A DNA stretch of 15,032 nt, from contig JADNRY010001210.1 in the NCBI GenBank assembly GCA_015501585.1, positions 1 through 15,032 of the forward strand, written 5' to 3'. The notes beneath the pieces were generated by a model, which worked only from the letters and a program-made list of their open reading frames with translations, searched no databases and had not been told where the DNA came from. A program made the translations under genes and the position numbers. The stretch's first letter is position 1, and each line of letters opens with the position of its first letter. This stretch comes from Rhodocollybia butyracea (Eukaryota > Basidiomycota > Agaricomycetes > Agaricales > Omphalotaceae). Below, in pieces: positions 1-7,786 of this stretch.

Positions 1-250
1 ATGGGTTCCCATGCTCCCACTCATGCGCCCCACCCCCCGCATGCCACCTAGAATATTTTCGGCATTTTTTACGATTTTTTCTCGATTTTAGATGCTTATC
101 TACCGCATATCATTTTTTTTTTCACTTATCTTATCTATCAGCCTTGCCAGGCTGCCACCTGAGCCGGCAGCCTCTAAATTGATAGGCTACAGTATCATCA
201 CATGCCTTTATAACCCTGCCATGACAGTTATGGGTGCCTTTAGAAAGGCT
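1..250. other. Unassigned left margin
   Basis: No convincing gene is visible here. In the neighbouring gypsy element, sequence linking protease to reverse transcriptase would be expected on the minus strand, but the minus frames are interrupted and I find no match to it. The segment has a T-rich run (about 58-125) and a short C-rich run (about 26-40). It may be the far edge of the decayed gypsy element or an unrelated insertion. Confidence 0.4.
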
Positions 251-697
251 TCACTGAATCTGGTGAACTTCAGGAATCTCCAAATGCAAAGCCATCTGTG
301 TGACCGAAAGGTAGGTGTAGATTGGTTTGAAAGGAAACCTGTCCAATAGAGGACGAGGTTGGCAAGAGCAAGTTTGACTTGGCGGTGAAGTTGCCGGCCA
401 ATTCGGAATAGTAGATGGTTCCGAAGAGGGAACCAGTGCTTTTGGTCCTAACGCAGATCTGAAAAGCAAAGACGTCTGAGCAGAAACAGAATGCTCAGTG
501 TTATGGAAAGTAATGGTTCTTGTGACCCAGTCAATCAACAGATTGTAGTGGGACAAGAAACTGTATCCTAAAACAGCTTTACAAGATGAGTCCAGAGAAG
601 TGACATAAAATGCCAGAGGTAGCAGCTTGCCAGATGGAAACCAAACTTCTAAAGTCGCAACTTTGGAAATTGGCTTTGGAGAAAAAAAAACCATCAA
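251..697 (-). pseudogene. Retropepsin-like aspartic protease C-terminal half (gypsy)
   Basis: The minus-strand reading holds a segment matching the second half of a Ty3/gypsy protease: a strand with LAFYVTSLDSSCKAVLGYSF, then a histidine/tyrosine loop and LLIDWVTRTITF. The LGYSFL...YNLLIDW pattern is the usual flap-to-C-terminal hydrophobic motif in fungal gypsy proteases. The catalytic D-S/T-G lobe upstream is not readable, being lost or out of frame between about 697 and 745. A Pro/Ser-rich linker follows (about 450-340), where fungal elements normally lead into reverse transcriptase; here the reading stops at 251. The protein is not functional. Confidence 0.75.
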
Positions 698-834
698 ATA
701 ATCAATGCAGCTCCCATTTTGTACTGGGGTCCAGGAGCTGCAGACTATTTTTCTGGACCATTATCGGCCGAAGTAGTTGCAGATTCCTCGGTAGAAGTGG
801 CACGCGCGCGAGAGTCACCTGACCTCTTCTTATC

Positions 835-873
835 ACAATTCTCTGCTTTATGCTTTCCACCACAAATCATGCA
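835..873 (-). other. CCHC zinc knuckle of gypsy Gag
   Basis: The minus strand encodes CMICGGKHKAENC, a C-X2-C-X3-H-X4-C knuckle. It sits after a Ser/Asn/Gln-rich linker and is followed by a Lys/Arg/Ser-rich tail. Such knuckles bind element RNA during packaging. The spacing is one residue shorter before His than the common C-X2-C-X4-H-X4-C. Confidence 0.75.
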
Positions 874-2476
874 GAGATTGCCCTTCTTGCAGTGTTCCAC
901 TTTGGAAGGCTTGAGATAACTGTTGATGCTGAGAAGGTTGGTGTAAGGTTTTGGCGCAGAGCTAACCAAAGAAGCTAATTTGTTGAAACCAGAACCCAAT
1001 TTATTGTTGTTGTTCCAAGGCTTTTTTGGTTGTTGGCCAGAGCCTTGGGAAGAGTTGTTCAGCTTGTTCAAGCTGGAATTCTGTGCAGAGTTATTTTGAG
1101 AGGAAGAGTTTGAAGAACTCTTTTTTGTCAGAGAGGAAGTTTTTACCACCGGAGCCACCTCTGGAAGACCTTGCAACCTCTCTTTTATGTTCCTCTTTGC
1201 GCTGCCAGTGCCGATTGTCAATTTCAAGCACTTTGGTGCAGTATGCCAAAAATGTTGCCAGTGTCAGACTGTGAACCATTTTGTCCTTGATCCTAGTCAC
1301 CAGACCATGCTGATAAGCCTACTTAAGGACAACATCATCCTATCCTGTCATTGCCACCAAGGTATTGAATTGGGTGTTGTATTTCCAAACCTGCTCATTC
1401 TCCTTCATCCAAATGTTACCAAGCTTGTCCTCAGCATCACCCTGGGTGTCAAAAAGACTGAAATGATCTTGAAGTTCCTTCACAAGTGCTGAGAAGGAAT
1501 TCATCCATGCTGGAGGATTAGTTGGGTTTGGATCCAAGATGTTGGGTACAAACTATTCCTGAGTGGATCTGCTGAAAAAGGAGAGAGCATACATGACCTT
1601 TTTCTGGTCAGTGAAATATAAAGGGCAGTCAATAAAGAAGACTAAGGAAAGGGAAACAAGAAACTCTTTGAGTTTCTGAGGTTTGGAGCTGTCAAAAATG
1701 TTGGGCTCCTTGACTTTAGCTTTGCCTTCTGATGGTTTGGTAGACTTACCACTGAGGATGGTCAAAGTGTTTGTGATGAAATCAATGGAACCTCCAAATT
1801 TGTCTACAAGTTCCAAAAATTGCACTGGCATCAGGTTTGCTGCAAGCATTCAAGAACCTACCACCTCAGCAGGGACCACCTCCACCACCACCACCATTAT
1901 TGGGGTCATGCAGAGATCCAGGGGGTCCAGCAGGATCAGGAGGGAAGTCACCTTCACCTTGGTCAAAATCCTTGGGTAGATCACCAGGATTCAGATCATC
2001 ACCACCTCCATTGTTGGGATTGTCATTACCATGAACAGAGCCGTGGGTTTCTCCTTTGGGCTCCGGCTGTTCCACAATCAGATGTTGGTTGGAAGCAGTA
2101 GTAGTGCAAGACCAGTTGCCTGTGAACAGAGCTCCTTGGAGTTGTTCAGTGCAGGAAGTGGAAGGAGTCGGAGCAATCCTTCCATGACGAGGAGTGAGGA
2201 TTAGTGCAGGACCACTAGCACTGGGAATTTCTTTAATGTTGTATTGCCAATGTCAACATTGATGTTACCTAGAACTGCCTCAGTAGAGACAGAAGTATTT
2301 GGAACCGCTGTTGTGGGTCCTGAGCCACATCAGCAAGGGTTTCCTGCTGCAGAGATAGAATCATTATAAGGCACAAATGACTGAGCATTGGCCACAAAGG
2401 GATTAGGAGTCTTGGTCAGTTGGATCCGAGTATCAGAAACTGTTTGAATTCTAGGAGGTTTTCTTGGAGGCATTGT

Positions 2477-2706
2477 TGTGAGTGATAGGTCCAGAAGCGA
2501 TAATAAGCAAAAGCTTATCAGACAGAATTTAGGGGGGCGCGGAAATGGGGGGGGGTGCAAAACGATCCCTTTATTGGAAGTACGGTAGTCAATATAATAG
2601 TAAAGTAATAACAAATACAGTAAAGACACGGGGTGGCGGGTATCATGCCGGTGGTGCTACTTGAGCCCGAAACAACCGTCGTCGGACTGGCGGTCCATTC
2701 TCAATA
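2477..2706 (-). repeat. 3' LTR of the copia element
   Basis: This 230-bp direct repeat of 3976-4199 includes TTATTGGAAG (AATAAA in element orientation, a poly(A)-signal-like site), a GATAAGC / GCTTAT near-hairpin, and a GGACCGCCGGTCC-like palindrome. It differs from the other LTR by six transitions and by several homopolymer-length changes, including nine G instead of six near 2547-2556. The terminal TG in element orientation has become TA at 2705-2706. Confidence 0.92.
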
Positions 2707-2715
2707 CTCCCACTT
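2707..2715 (-). promoter_or_regulatory. Polypurine tract of the copia element
   Basis: In element orientation AAGTGGGAG lies immediately upstream of the 3' LTR. This is the usual Ty1/copia polypurine tract form and would prime plus-strand DNA synthesis. Its exact contact with the LTR supports the boundary at 2706. Confidence 0.75.
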
Positions 2716-2849
2716 GTGAGGGCCAAGGTACACAGAACGTACCACATAAGAAGATAAATAAACAAAGAAACAGAAACAGTCCAAAAGAAAACAGAATGAG
2801 AGAGAACATACAAAAAAGGCTCCCACGACTTCAAGAACCCAGTTAGGCT

Positions 2850-3760
2850 TCATAATATTGAGTGAGCTCCCCAACATGAGCGGCAGGCTGACCTGAAGTC
2901 AAAGCCATGAGCGTTGTCATACTAGCAGAATCTGGATTAGCATGAGGGGCTCCCGACAGTTGGCTCGGATATGGCCACGTTTCCCACAGTTGAAACATGT
3001 GAGTTTGGAAACAGGGTGGCGCATGCAAGCCATCAAGCCTTGAGTCTGAGCCATAGAAATATCCCCACCGATACAATGGATGGAGACTGGTTCGGTCCCT
3101 TGCCATAGGTGACATCAAAGTTCTGCAAGCGAGCAGTAACATAGTTGATATCTGAAATCCTCGGATCTCCATCAAGTTTCAAGATGATCAGTCGGTAGTC
3201 CCCTGGAAGAGAGACTAGAATACAAGCAACCATGAAGGATGTGGAGACAGGCTCTCCAAGGTTCTCCAAATGATCAACAAGTTTGCGAATGGAATACATG
3301 GGAAGCAATGGAGATGGTTTCATCCTTGTGAGACCGCATGATTTCTTGTAGATGGAGACAATGGATCCAAGACCTTTTAACAAGGTGATCTCGGCAAGTG
3401 CTTCCCACATTGCAAGTGGGCTGTCATCAATTCCCCTGACGATAGTGTACTGGTCCGGGTCAAGACGTTCGAATATAAGTCCAGCGGCTTCATCACTCTT
3501 CTCCTTCCATGACTTCCAAGTCTTAGTACTAATTCCCGTCATCGGCTCCGGCGCTTTCGGCTTTCCAAATCTTCAACATACTCTCCATTAGAATCTCTCT
3601 CTCTCTCCTCTCTCTCAACATATGCCAACAACTTCTTCTTCCTCAACACAGCTCTAGTCTGCATCTGCCAATTTCCAAACAAGTCCTCGGACTGGTCATC
3701 CTTCAGCATAATGGTGTTCGAAGTCACGGCGAGTGTCCGGCATTTCGGCGAAGCTCCCAC
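2850..3760 (-). pseudogene. Ty1/copia Gag, frame-broken
   Basis: The reading begins at an ATG at 3760. An N-terminal block with TIMLKDDQSEDLFGNWQMQT then KKKLLAYVE (about 3722-3635) is typical of copia Gag proteins, whose N-terminus contacts the first substrate helix before the UBN2-like domain. An Arg/Glu-rich stretch follows, encoded by the CT repeat near 3592-3616. After a frame change the central domain continues with WKEKSDEAAGLIFERLDPDQ, MWEALAEI and VACILVSLPGDYRLII (about 3510-3175), the UBN2-type Gag fold. A further frame change leads to the zinc knuckle (2997-2956). At least two frameshifts break it. A Gag-only coding capacity would let RNA be packaged but not copied without help in trans. 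I assign the family with high confidence and the exact ends loosely. Confidence 0.85.
2956..2997 (-). other. CCHC zinc knuckle of copia Gag
   Basis: The minus strand encodes CFNCGKRGHIRANC, a perfect C-X2-C-X4-H-X4-C retroviral-type knuckle with the aromatic and basic residues usual for RNA binding. It lies in a third frame relative to the two upstream Gag blocks, which shows the gene is broken or the sequence has indels. Confidence 0.88.
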
Positions 3761-3963
3761 AGGAGTCAGTAACGGTGCAGCGGCAAACGGCTTCCCTCAG
3801 GAAGAGTCGATCTTCAATATAAACACGGGCGGCTTCCCACGGGAAGGGTCGGTACAACAAAAATAGCAAGCGGCTTCCCACAGGAAGAGTCGGTGACGGT
3901 ACGGGCAAACGGGCCTCCTCGGAAGCGGTGGTGATCGAGTACGTGGTTTAGTAAGCAGAGGCG

Positions 3964-3975
3964 GGGCCCATAACC
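3964..3975 (-). promoter_or_regulatory. Primer-binding site for initiator Met-tRNA fragment
   Basis: Directly next to the 5' LTR the plus strand reads GGGCCCATAACC, which is the anticodon stem-loop sequence of eukaryotic initiator methionine tRNA (CAU anticodon within CCCATAACC). The element strand is therefore complementary to an internal tRNA segment and not to its 3' CCA end. Drosophila copia is known to prime from a 5' half-fragment of initiator tRNA cut in the anticodon loop, and this site fits that mode. The adjacent AGCAGAGG (about 3955-3962) also resembles the 5' end of that tRNA. Confidence 0.75.
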
Positions 3976-4199
3976 TGTGAGCGATAGGTCCAGAAGCGAT
4001 AATAAGCAAAAGCTTATCAGACAGAATTTAGGGGGCGCGGAAACGGGGGGCGCAAACGATCCCTTTATTGGAAGTACGTAGTCAATATAAATAGTAAAGT
4101 AATAACAAATACAGTAAGACACGGGGTGGCGGGTATCATGCCGGTGGTGCTACTTGAGCCCGAAACAACCGTCGTCGGACCGGCGGTCCGTTCTCAACA
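3976..4199 (-). repeat. 5' LTR of the copia element
   Basis: This 224-bp LTR copy keeps canonical ends in element orientation (TGTTGAGAAC ... CTCACA). It contains TATTTATATTGA (TATA-like) and CCAATAAAGG in the element sense, so it probably holds the element's promoter and RNA 3'-end signals. The CpG sites altered in the other copy are intact here. Confidence 0.92.
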
Positions 4200-5584
4200 C
4201 ACCTCTGTCGCTCCATGTAACTTACTTTATTATAATTAATAACAGTCTTCATCAAGATCGTGATGATCACCAAAAACAAACTCCCAAAACACTTCCCCTT
4301 CCATCTCCAACAGCAAAACTAACAAGCGTTGTTGGCGCCGGATCAAACACACGGACAGGGTTGAAGCAAGGGCATTGGCGTTCGAAGATTGGTGGTTGGC
4401 GTGGTACAGAAGAAAGTACTGAAGTTCGAGATGGGGAGGCCTGAGGACTGATGGTCGTAAGGAAGGGACAAGTGCCGATGAAGAACGAGGCTCGAGCGGC
4501 TTGAATATGGGCAACGCCCTCTGAGGATTCAACATTCCTGCCATGTGTCTTGCGGCGAGCCTAGAAAGATGCCAAAGTAACGTCAACGTCAATGAAGAAA
4601 ATACCATTGAAGGTGGAGAACTACATAAACCCGTATCATCTCTGCAGTCTTTCCCAACACCTTTGCCAACGTCGAGCGTTCCCGACGTCCGTCAATCCAA
4701 CACAACGAGACACAGATGCTCCGTCTGTATATCCTTTATCCTTATATCTGAGCGTTAGTTTCTGCCCAGCTCCAGTGTTCAATCAAGTCCAAGGCGGATG
4801 CTGCTGGTGAAGCGTCTTCCTACATCCTCCTTCCATGATTCTTCGGATGTGATGCAATTGACAGGAGAACGCGAAGGTGGGAGAGGTGGAGAGTGACGCA
4901 TGATGTGGATATCAGTTGTTTGTGGACATTCTGTTGATGGTTTGCTACTAGTCCTAGCTTTTGTCGAGGACGCGTAGAAGGAATAGACACCGAGAGACTT
5001 GTCATGGCATTAGAAAATAGTCAAGCTCGAGCTTCAATCTGTTGTATGTGGTCGTTCAGTTGCGACATGTCCAGTCTTGAGTTGAAAAAGGAATTCTTGT
5101 TTATAATGCATTGGATAGCACGACTAGATAAAGATAAAGACCATGCGATTCAGAACCAAAACTTGGCAGATTGAAAGGAAGACGCACCGGACCATATATA
5201 GTACAATATCCATTTTCTCCCCTCTTTCTTGTAGACAACGAACTTGTGATTGTACTGGATTTTGATAACAGAAGCAGAAGAGACAAGAGCCGAATTCAGT
5301 GATCATGATCTCTGCAGCTGGAGATTTGACTTTGCGTATAACACGATGACGCGGACGTCCGGTATTACTGGAAAGATTATGCCCATGATGGAGTATTTTT
5401 TGAAGAAATAAAGAGCCGGAGCAGAACCGTCAACTAGCGCTGGTCTGTCTGTCTGGCGCTGAGGTCTGATTTCTCTATCCCTGCTATATCGAGAACTTAA
5501 CGCCGCAACCGTATTCTTTGCTCTAACACTGCTCACGACAACCGACCACTCGTCTCGCCATCCGACTCCAAAGATCTGTCTTGA
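4200..5584. other. 1.4 kb with no recognisable gene
   Basis: I find no family match on either strand. The longest open reading, minus 4607-4236 (123 codons), is leucine-rich, has no recognised motif and ends near the copia LTR. A TATA-like string (CATATATAGTAC) occurs near 5195-5206 with no clear gene attached. If the gypsy element once continued past the copia insertion, its leader and LTR should lie here, but I cannot identify them. Confidence 0.5.
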
Positions 5585-6029
5585 TTGCATCTGCAAGTTG
5601 TCAGCCGAGTTGACTATTCCCACTGCCAGTACGTCAAGAACATGGTAGAGTGCAACCTACTCCGCTGCGCAGTGCTGACCGATCCCGTGGATATGTTTCT
5701 CCGCCGCCTTCTGAGCATGGGCGAGACTCTCGCGCTGAAGATCATGCTGATAGAAGCAACAGAGAAGTGGGAGTGTCTTACAGGAAGGAGTCACGCCGTG
5801 GCTAGTTGTATTTGACGCCAAGGACGTACGCAAGACCATGAAGATGGACGTAGTGCGGAGAGAAAGTGACGAGGGTCATTGTTACATTAGCTCCAGACAG
5901 CTTACATCCGCCATTTCGACACTATGCTCCACAGCTTCAGTGTTCGACATTTCATCGTTTATGTTTATATGCAATCCACTACTAGCGGGGCATCCAGTTA
6001 ATGCAGAGTTCTCTCGTCTGAGCTCTTAG
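5585..6029 (+). pseudogene. Weak coding-like stretch, function unknown
   Basis: Two overlapping plus-strand readings look protein-like. The first (to 5815) includes FLRRLLSMGETLALKIML and ATEKWECLTGRSHAVAS. The second, one frame over, includes VVFDAKDVRKTMKMDVV (about 5805-5860) and runs to 6029. Joined by a single frame change near 5795-5810 they would form one charged, helical segment. I recognise no family, and there is no clear start or splice model. The evidence is composition and continuity only. It could equally be a chance open stretch in a GC-richer patch. Confidence 0.2.
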
Positions 6030-6676
6030 CAACATCAGTAAACAGGCCCGACAAAGTATAGAACGGAACTAGCCCTATGATCGATCCACTAGTCTGTCCC
6101 CGGATGCACTGGAAGCAGTAGACCGCTGGAAATTCAACCGTTTCTCGGGTATTGAAGAGACTCATAAACATTCGCTTTACCTCAACTCTACCGAAATCAC
6201 TCTCTGCAAAACATTGCAACGCGTATCATCCACCAGACTACTGTCTGAGCTCCCAGACATCGTTCCTATTCTGACTTTCTCAATCTTTGTTCATTCCAGC
6301 TTCTTCTCAAACTTTCTCTTCTCTTTTCTTCATTGGCTTCGGGCCTCAGCTATGCTATGTGGCTTGTTGAGACACTCTGTCCGTCCGACGCTCCGATGGC
6401 TTGAAGGTATAAACTTTCGATCGGGCCTCACGGCATTAGCTTCATTAAGTTCTCGATGTACGTACAGACATTATCTTTCCTACTACGAAATACTCACATT
6501 ACCAAGACCCATATCTATCAGAAACAACTTCCCGTAGTGCAATAATGAGACGGCCTATAACTTCCACTCCTGTGGAATATGATTAAAGTATGAAGGCCCC
6601 AATTGGCTGAGGCTCAAGGGTAAAAGGAGCAGTCCAAACGATCGAAGTCCGATATTGCTTTGCAGACGGATTGGAG
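6030..6676. other. Gap without assignable gene
   Basis: A pyrimidine-rich tract (about 6290-6335) followed by ATGs at 6351 and nearby resembles a fungal core promoter, and the plus reading to 6537 is basic at its start. A minus reading at 6219-5998 is also open. Neither matches a family that I can support. Confidence 0.35.
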
Positions 6677-6711
6677 TTATCCTAAGACCACTCGAACCAT
6701 GATTCCTGAGT

Positions 6712-7330
6712 CTAGTTTGTCAAGCTCGATGCTGAATGAAGGCAAAACCATTGTATTCTTATCTTCTGCAAAGTCATGAATGAGACAAATTTGGGTATCA
6801 TGCGCTGACTGACCTTCACCGCCATTGAATGCAGTAACAGCGTCGTTTCCTGAGAAAAATAACTGTGTGTGCTCGGTTGAGACCAGTGAGATGCCGCTGA
6901 CAGCCTTCGACCTGCAAAACTCTCTTTTTAAACGTTGTACCTAACACATCTCATTTTTCAGCTTACCTGAACTACTTTTTTCTATTGCTTTCCTCTCTGC
7001 ATATCTCCGATTCTGCCATAACTTCATCAACTTGCTATTAAGAATCATTGAAAAGTCAACATACTCTAAACCATATCTGTTTTTCAAAATGTCAATAATT
7101 ATAAAGCAACGCAAGTCAGTTACGCACTTTAACTCGTCCCATATCCATCTGTACAAACTGCAAGATCTTCGCGATTTCAGAGGCCGGAGGATTAGCGTTC
7201 TGTGCCAGAATCATGACTGGTACATCAGAACGAGTGGCGTTCAACATACCTGAGAAAAGAACGCATTCAGATATCCCTGTCCCGTGGAGGGTTGACGGAT
7301 AAACTGTGGCCGATTTGTTCTTTTGGCCAT
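6712..7330 (-). CDS. Homeodomain transcription factor, five exons with a 12-bp micro-exon
   Basis: The minus strand encodes a classical 60-residue-type homeodomain once short introns are removed. Exons: 7330-7250, 7199-7128, 7076-7065, 7012-6967, 6911-6712. The introns are 50, 51, 52 and 55 bp, all GT..AG and all phase-consistent. Homeodomain landmarks line up exactly: L16 and F20 (YLNAFF), P26 in NANPP, helix 2 in SEIAKILQFV, then W48-F49-R50-N51-R52-R53 followed by YAERK. Counting F20 to W48 gives 28 residues, so there is no TALE insertion. Residues 48-53 are the DNA-recognition helix, and W48, F49, N51 and R53 are the near-invariant residues. The micro-exon at 7076-7065 encodes only I-W-F-R. 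The ATG at 7330 starts MAKRTNRPQ just before the domain; this may be the true start or the N-terminus may be missing. The tail after 6911 is ambiguous: the in-phase frame stops at 6712, while the next frame stays open to 6677 with a more protein-like acidic composition. Basidiomycete HD2 mating-type proteins are this type of homeodomain, but nothing here proves that role. Confidence 0.78.
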
Positions 7331-7446
7331 TAACCAACCCTGTGGTTCAATCAAGAAATTAGAATGGTGTCCACGGAAAAAGTTAAGCACCTAACAATTG
7401 CCTAACAACTCTCCTGAGATTTGTGCCGTAACATTGATTAACTTAC

Positions 7447-7511
7447 GTTGTCCTTCTGAGCACGTTCTCAGCGTAATCATTGACTACTGCCGTCACTCTG
7501 CCAATCCGATG
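7447..7511 (-). other. Possible upstream exon of the homeodomain gene
   Basis: A short open minus reading (RVTAVVNDYAENVLRRT) ends at a good donor, GTAAGT, at 7446. The next acceptor (CACAG, ending 7340) lies just before the homeodomain exon. The implied intron is 107 bp, but the phases do not match (phase 2 into a frame needing phase 0), so joining needs an indel. Further upstream the frame closes, close to where the duplicated transporter block begins (7564). An N-terminal part of the gene may have been lost there. Confidence 0.3.
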
Positions 7512-7737
7512 GCTTCACTTCAAGCATCAAGCGGGCCAGCGATACCCCACGCATCCACACATTGTCAAAGCTGAGGATTTCATCCCATATATGGTAAGCT
7601 CCGCAGTTACCGATGTTTCTCTCGCTGTACGCCTGGCGATGTCCTCGCTAGCTGGTGACGTCCTCGCCGCCTAACAATGTCCTCACCTCTCCAACCATGC
7701 ATTAATCACCGACTTATTCAGTGCCCGCGTAGCGGCG

Positions 7738-7745
7738 TTTATAAG
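7738..7745 (+). promoter_or_regulatory. TATA box, transporter copy A
   Basis: TTTATAAG followed by TGGCCTGAGTCC lies 41 bp upstream of the ATG at 7787. The same string precedes the ATG of copy B at nearly the same distance, so it is a conserved core promoter. Confidence 0.6.
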
Positions 7746-7786
7746 TGGCCTGAGTCCTTCCAGGCTCGCAAACTCCTACATCCACT

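Larger units (their letters stand above)
251..2473 (-). pseudogene. Ty3/gypsy retrotransposon Gag-protease remnant
   Basis: This is a decayed Gag-protease polyprotein read from 2473 down to 251. It starts at an ATG (2471-2473) with a basic, proline-rich N-terminus beginning MPPRKPPR. A Gly/Pro/Asp/Asn-rich low-complexity segment follows (about 2075-1866). The capsid-like Gag core comes next, with the block KVKEPNIFD and then LKEFLVSLSLVF and YFTDQKKVMYALSFF (about 1760-1560), continuing through PAWMNSFSALVKELQDHF (about 1510-1430) and KWAYQHGLVTRIKDKM (about 1330-1280). A Ser/Asn-rich linker, a CCHC knuckle and a retropepsin C-terminal half follow. This order is that of Ty3/gypsy Gag-Pol elements common in agaricomycetes. 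The reading changes frame at several points and carries stops, so no intact polyprotein exists. No reverse transcriptase, RNase H or integrase motif is present in the window. Its own LTR was not found. Confidence 0.88.
2477..4199 (-). mobile_element. Gag-only Ty1/copia LTR retrotransposon (non-autonomous)
   Basis: This 1.72-kb element lies on the minus strand between two near-identical LTRs (2477-2706 and 3976-4199). In element orientation the LTR begins TGTTGAGAACGG (TATTGAGAATGG in the 3' copy) and ends CACA. A primer-binding site abuts the 5' LTR (3964-3975) and a polypurine tract abuts the 3' LTR (2707-2715). The 1.27-kb interior holds a frame-broken copia-type Gag with a CCHC knuckle, then only about 240 bp before the polypurine tract. 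Protease, integrase, reverse transcriptase and RNase H are absent, so it could move only with enzymes supplied by a relative. The flanking pentamers (ATTGT left, CACCT right) do not match, so no target-site duplication is visible. The left end sits 3 bp from the gypsy Gag start codon. Confidence 0.88.

Noticed and set aside
1837..2101. His- and Pro-rich plus-strand reading frames.
   Set aside because: They are the reverse strand of the Gly/Asp/Asn-rich low-complexity part of the gypsy Gag.
3592..3616. CT microsatellite.
   Set aside because: It lies within the copia gag and encodes its Arg/Glu-rich stretch on the minus strand, so it is not an independent feature.
4333..4339. TGGCGCC, which can mark a tRNA-Lys type primer-binding site of an LTR element.
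   Set aside because: It is on the strand opposite to the gypsy element, with no LTR end beside it and poor extension of the match.
6351..6537. N-terminus resembling a mitochondrial J-domain protein (basic leader, then SYYEILTLPR).
   Set aside because: The similarity stops after about ten residues. No HPD motif or helix III follows in any frame, and a stop comes soon after.
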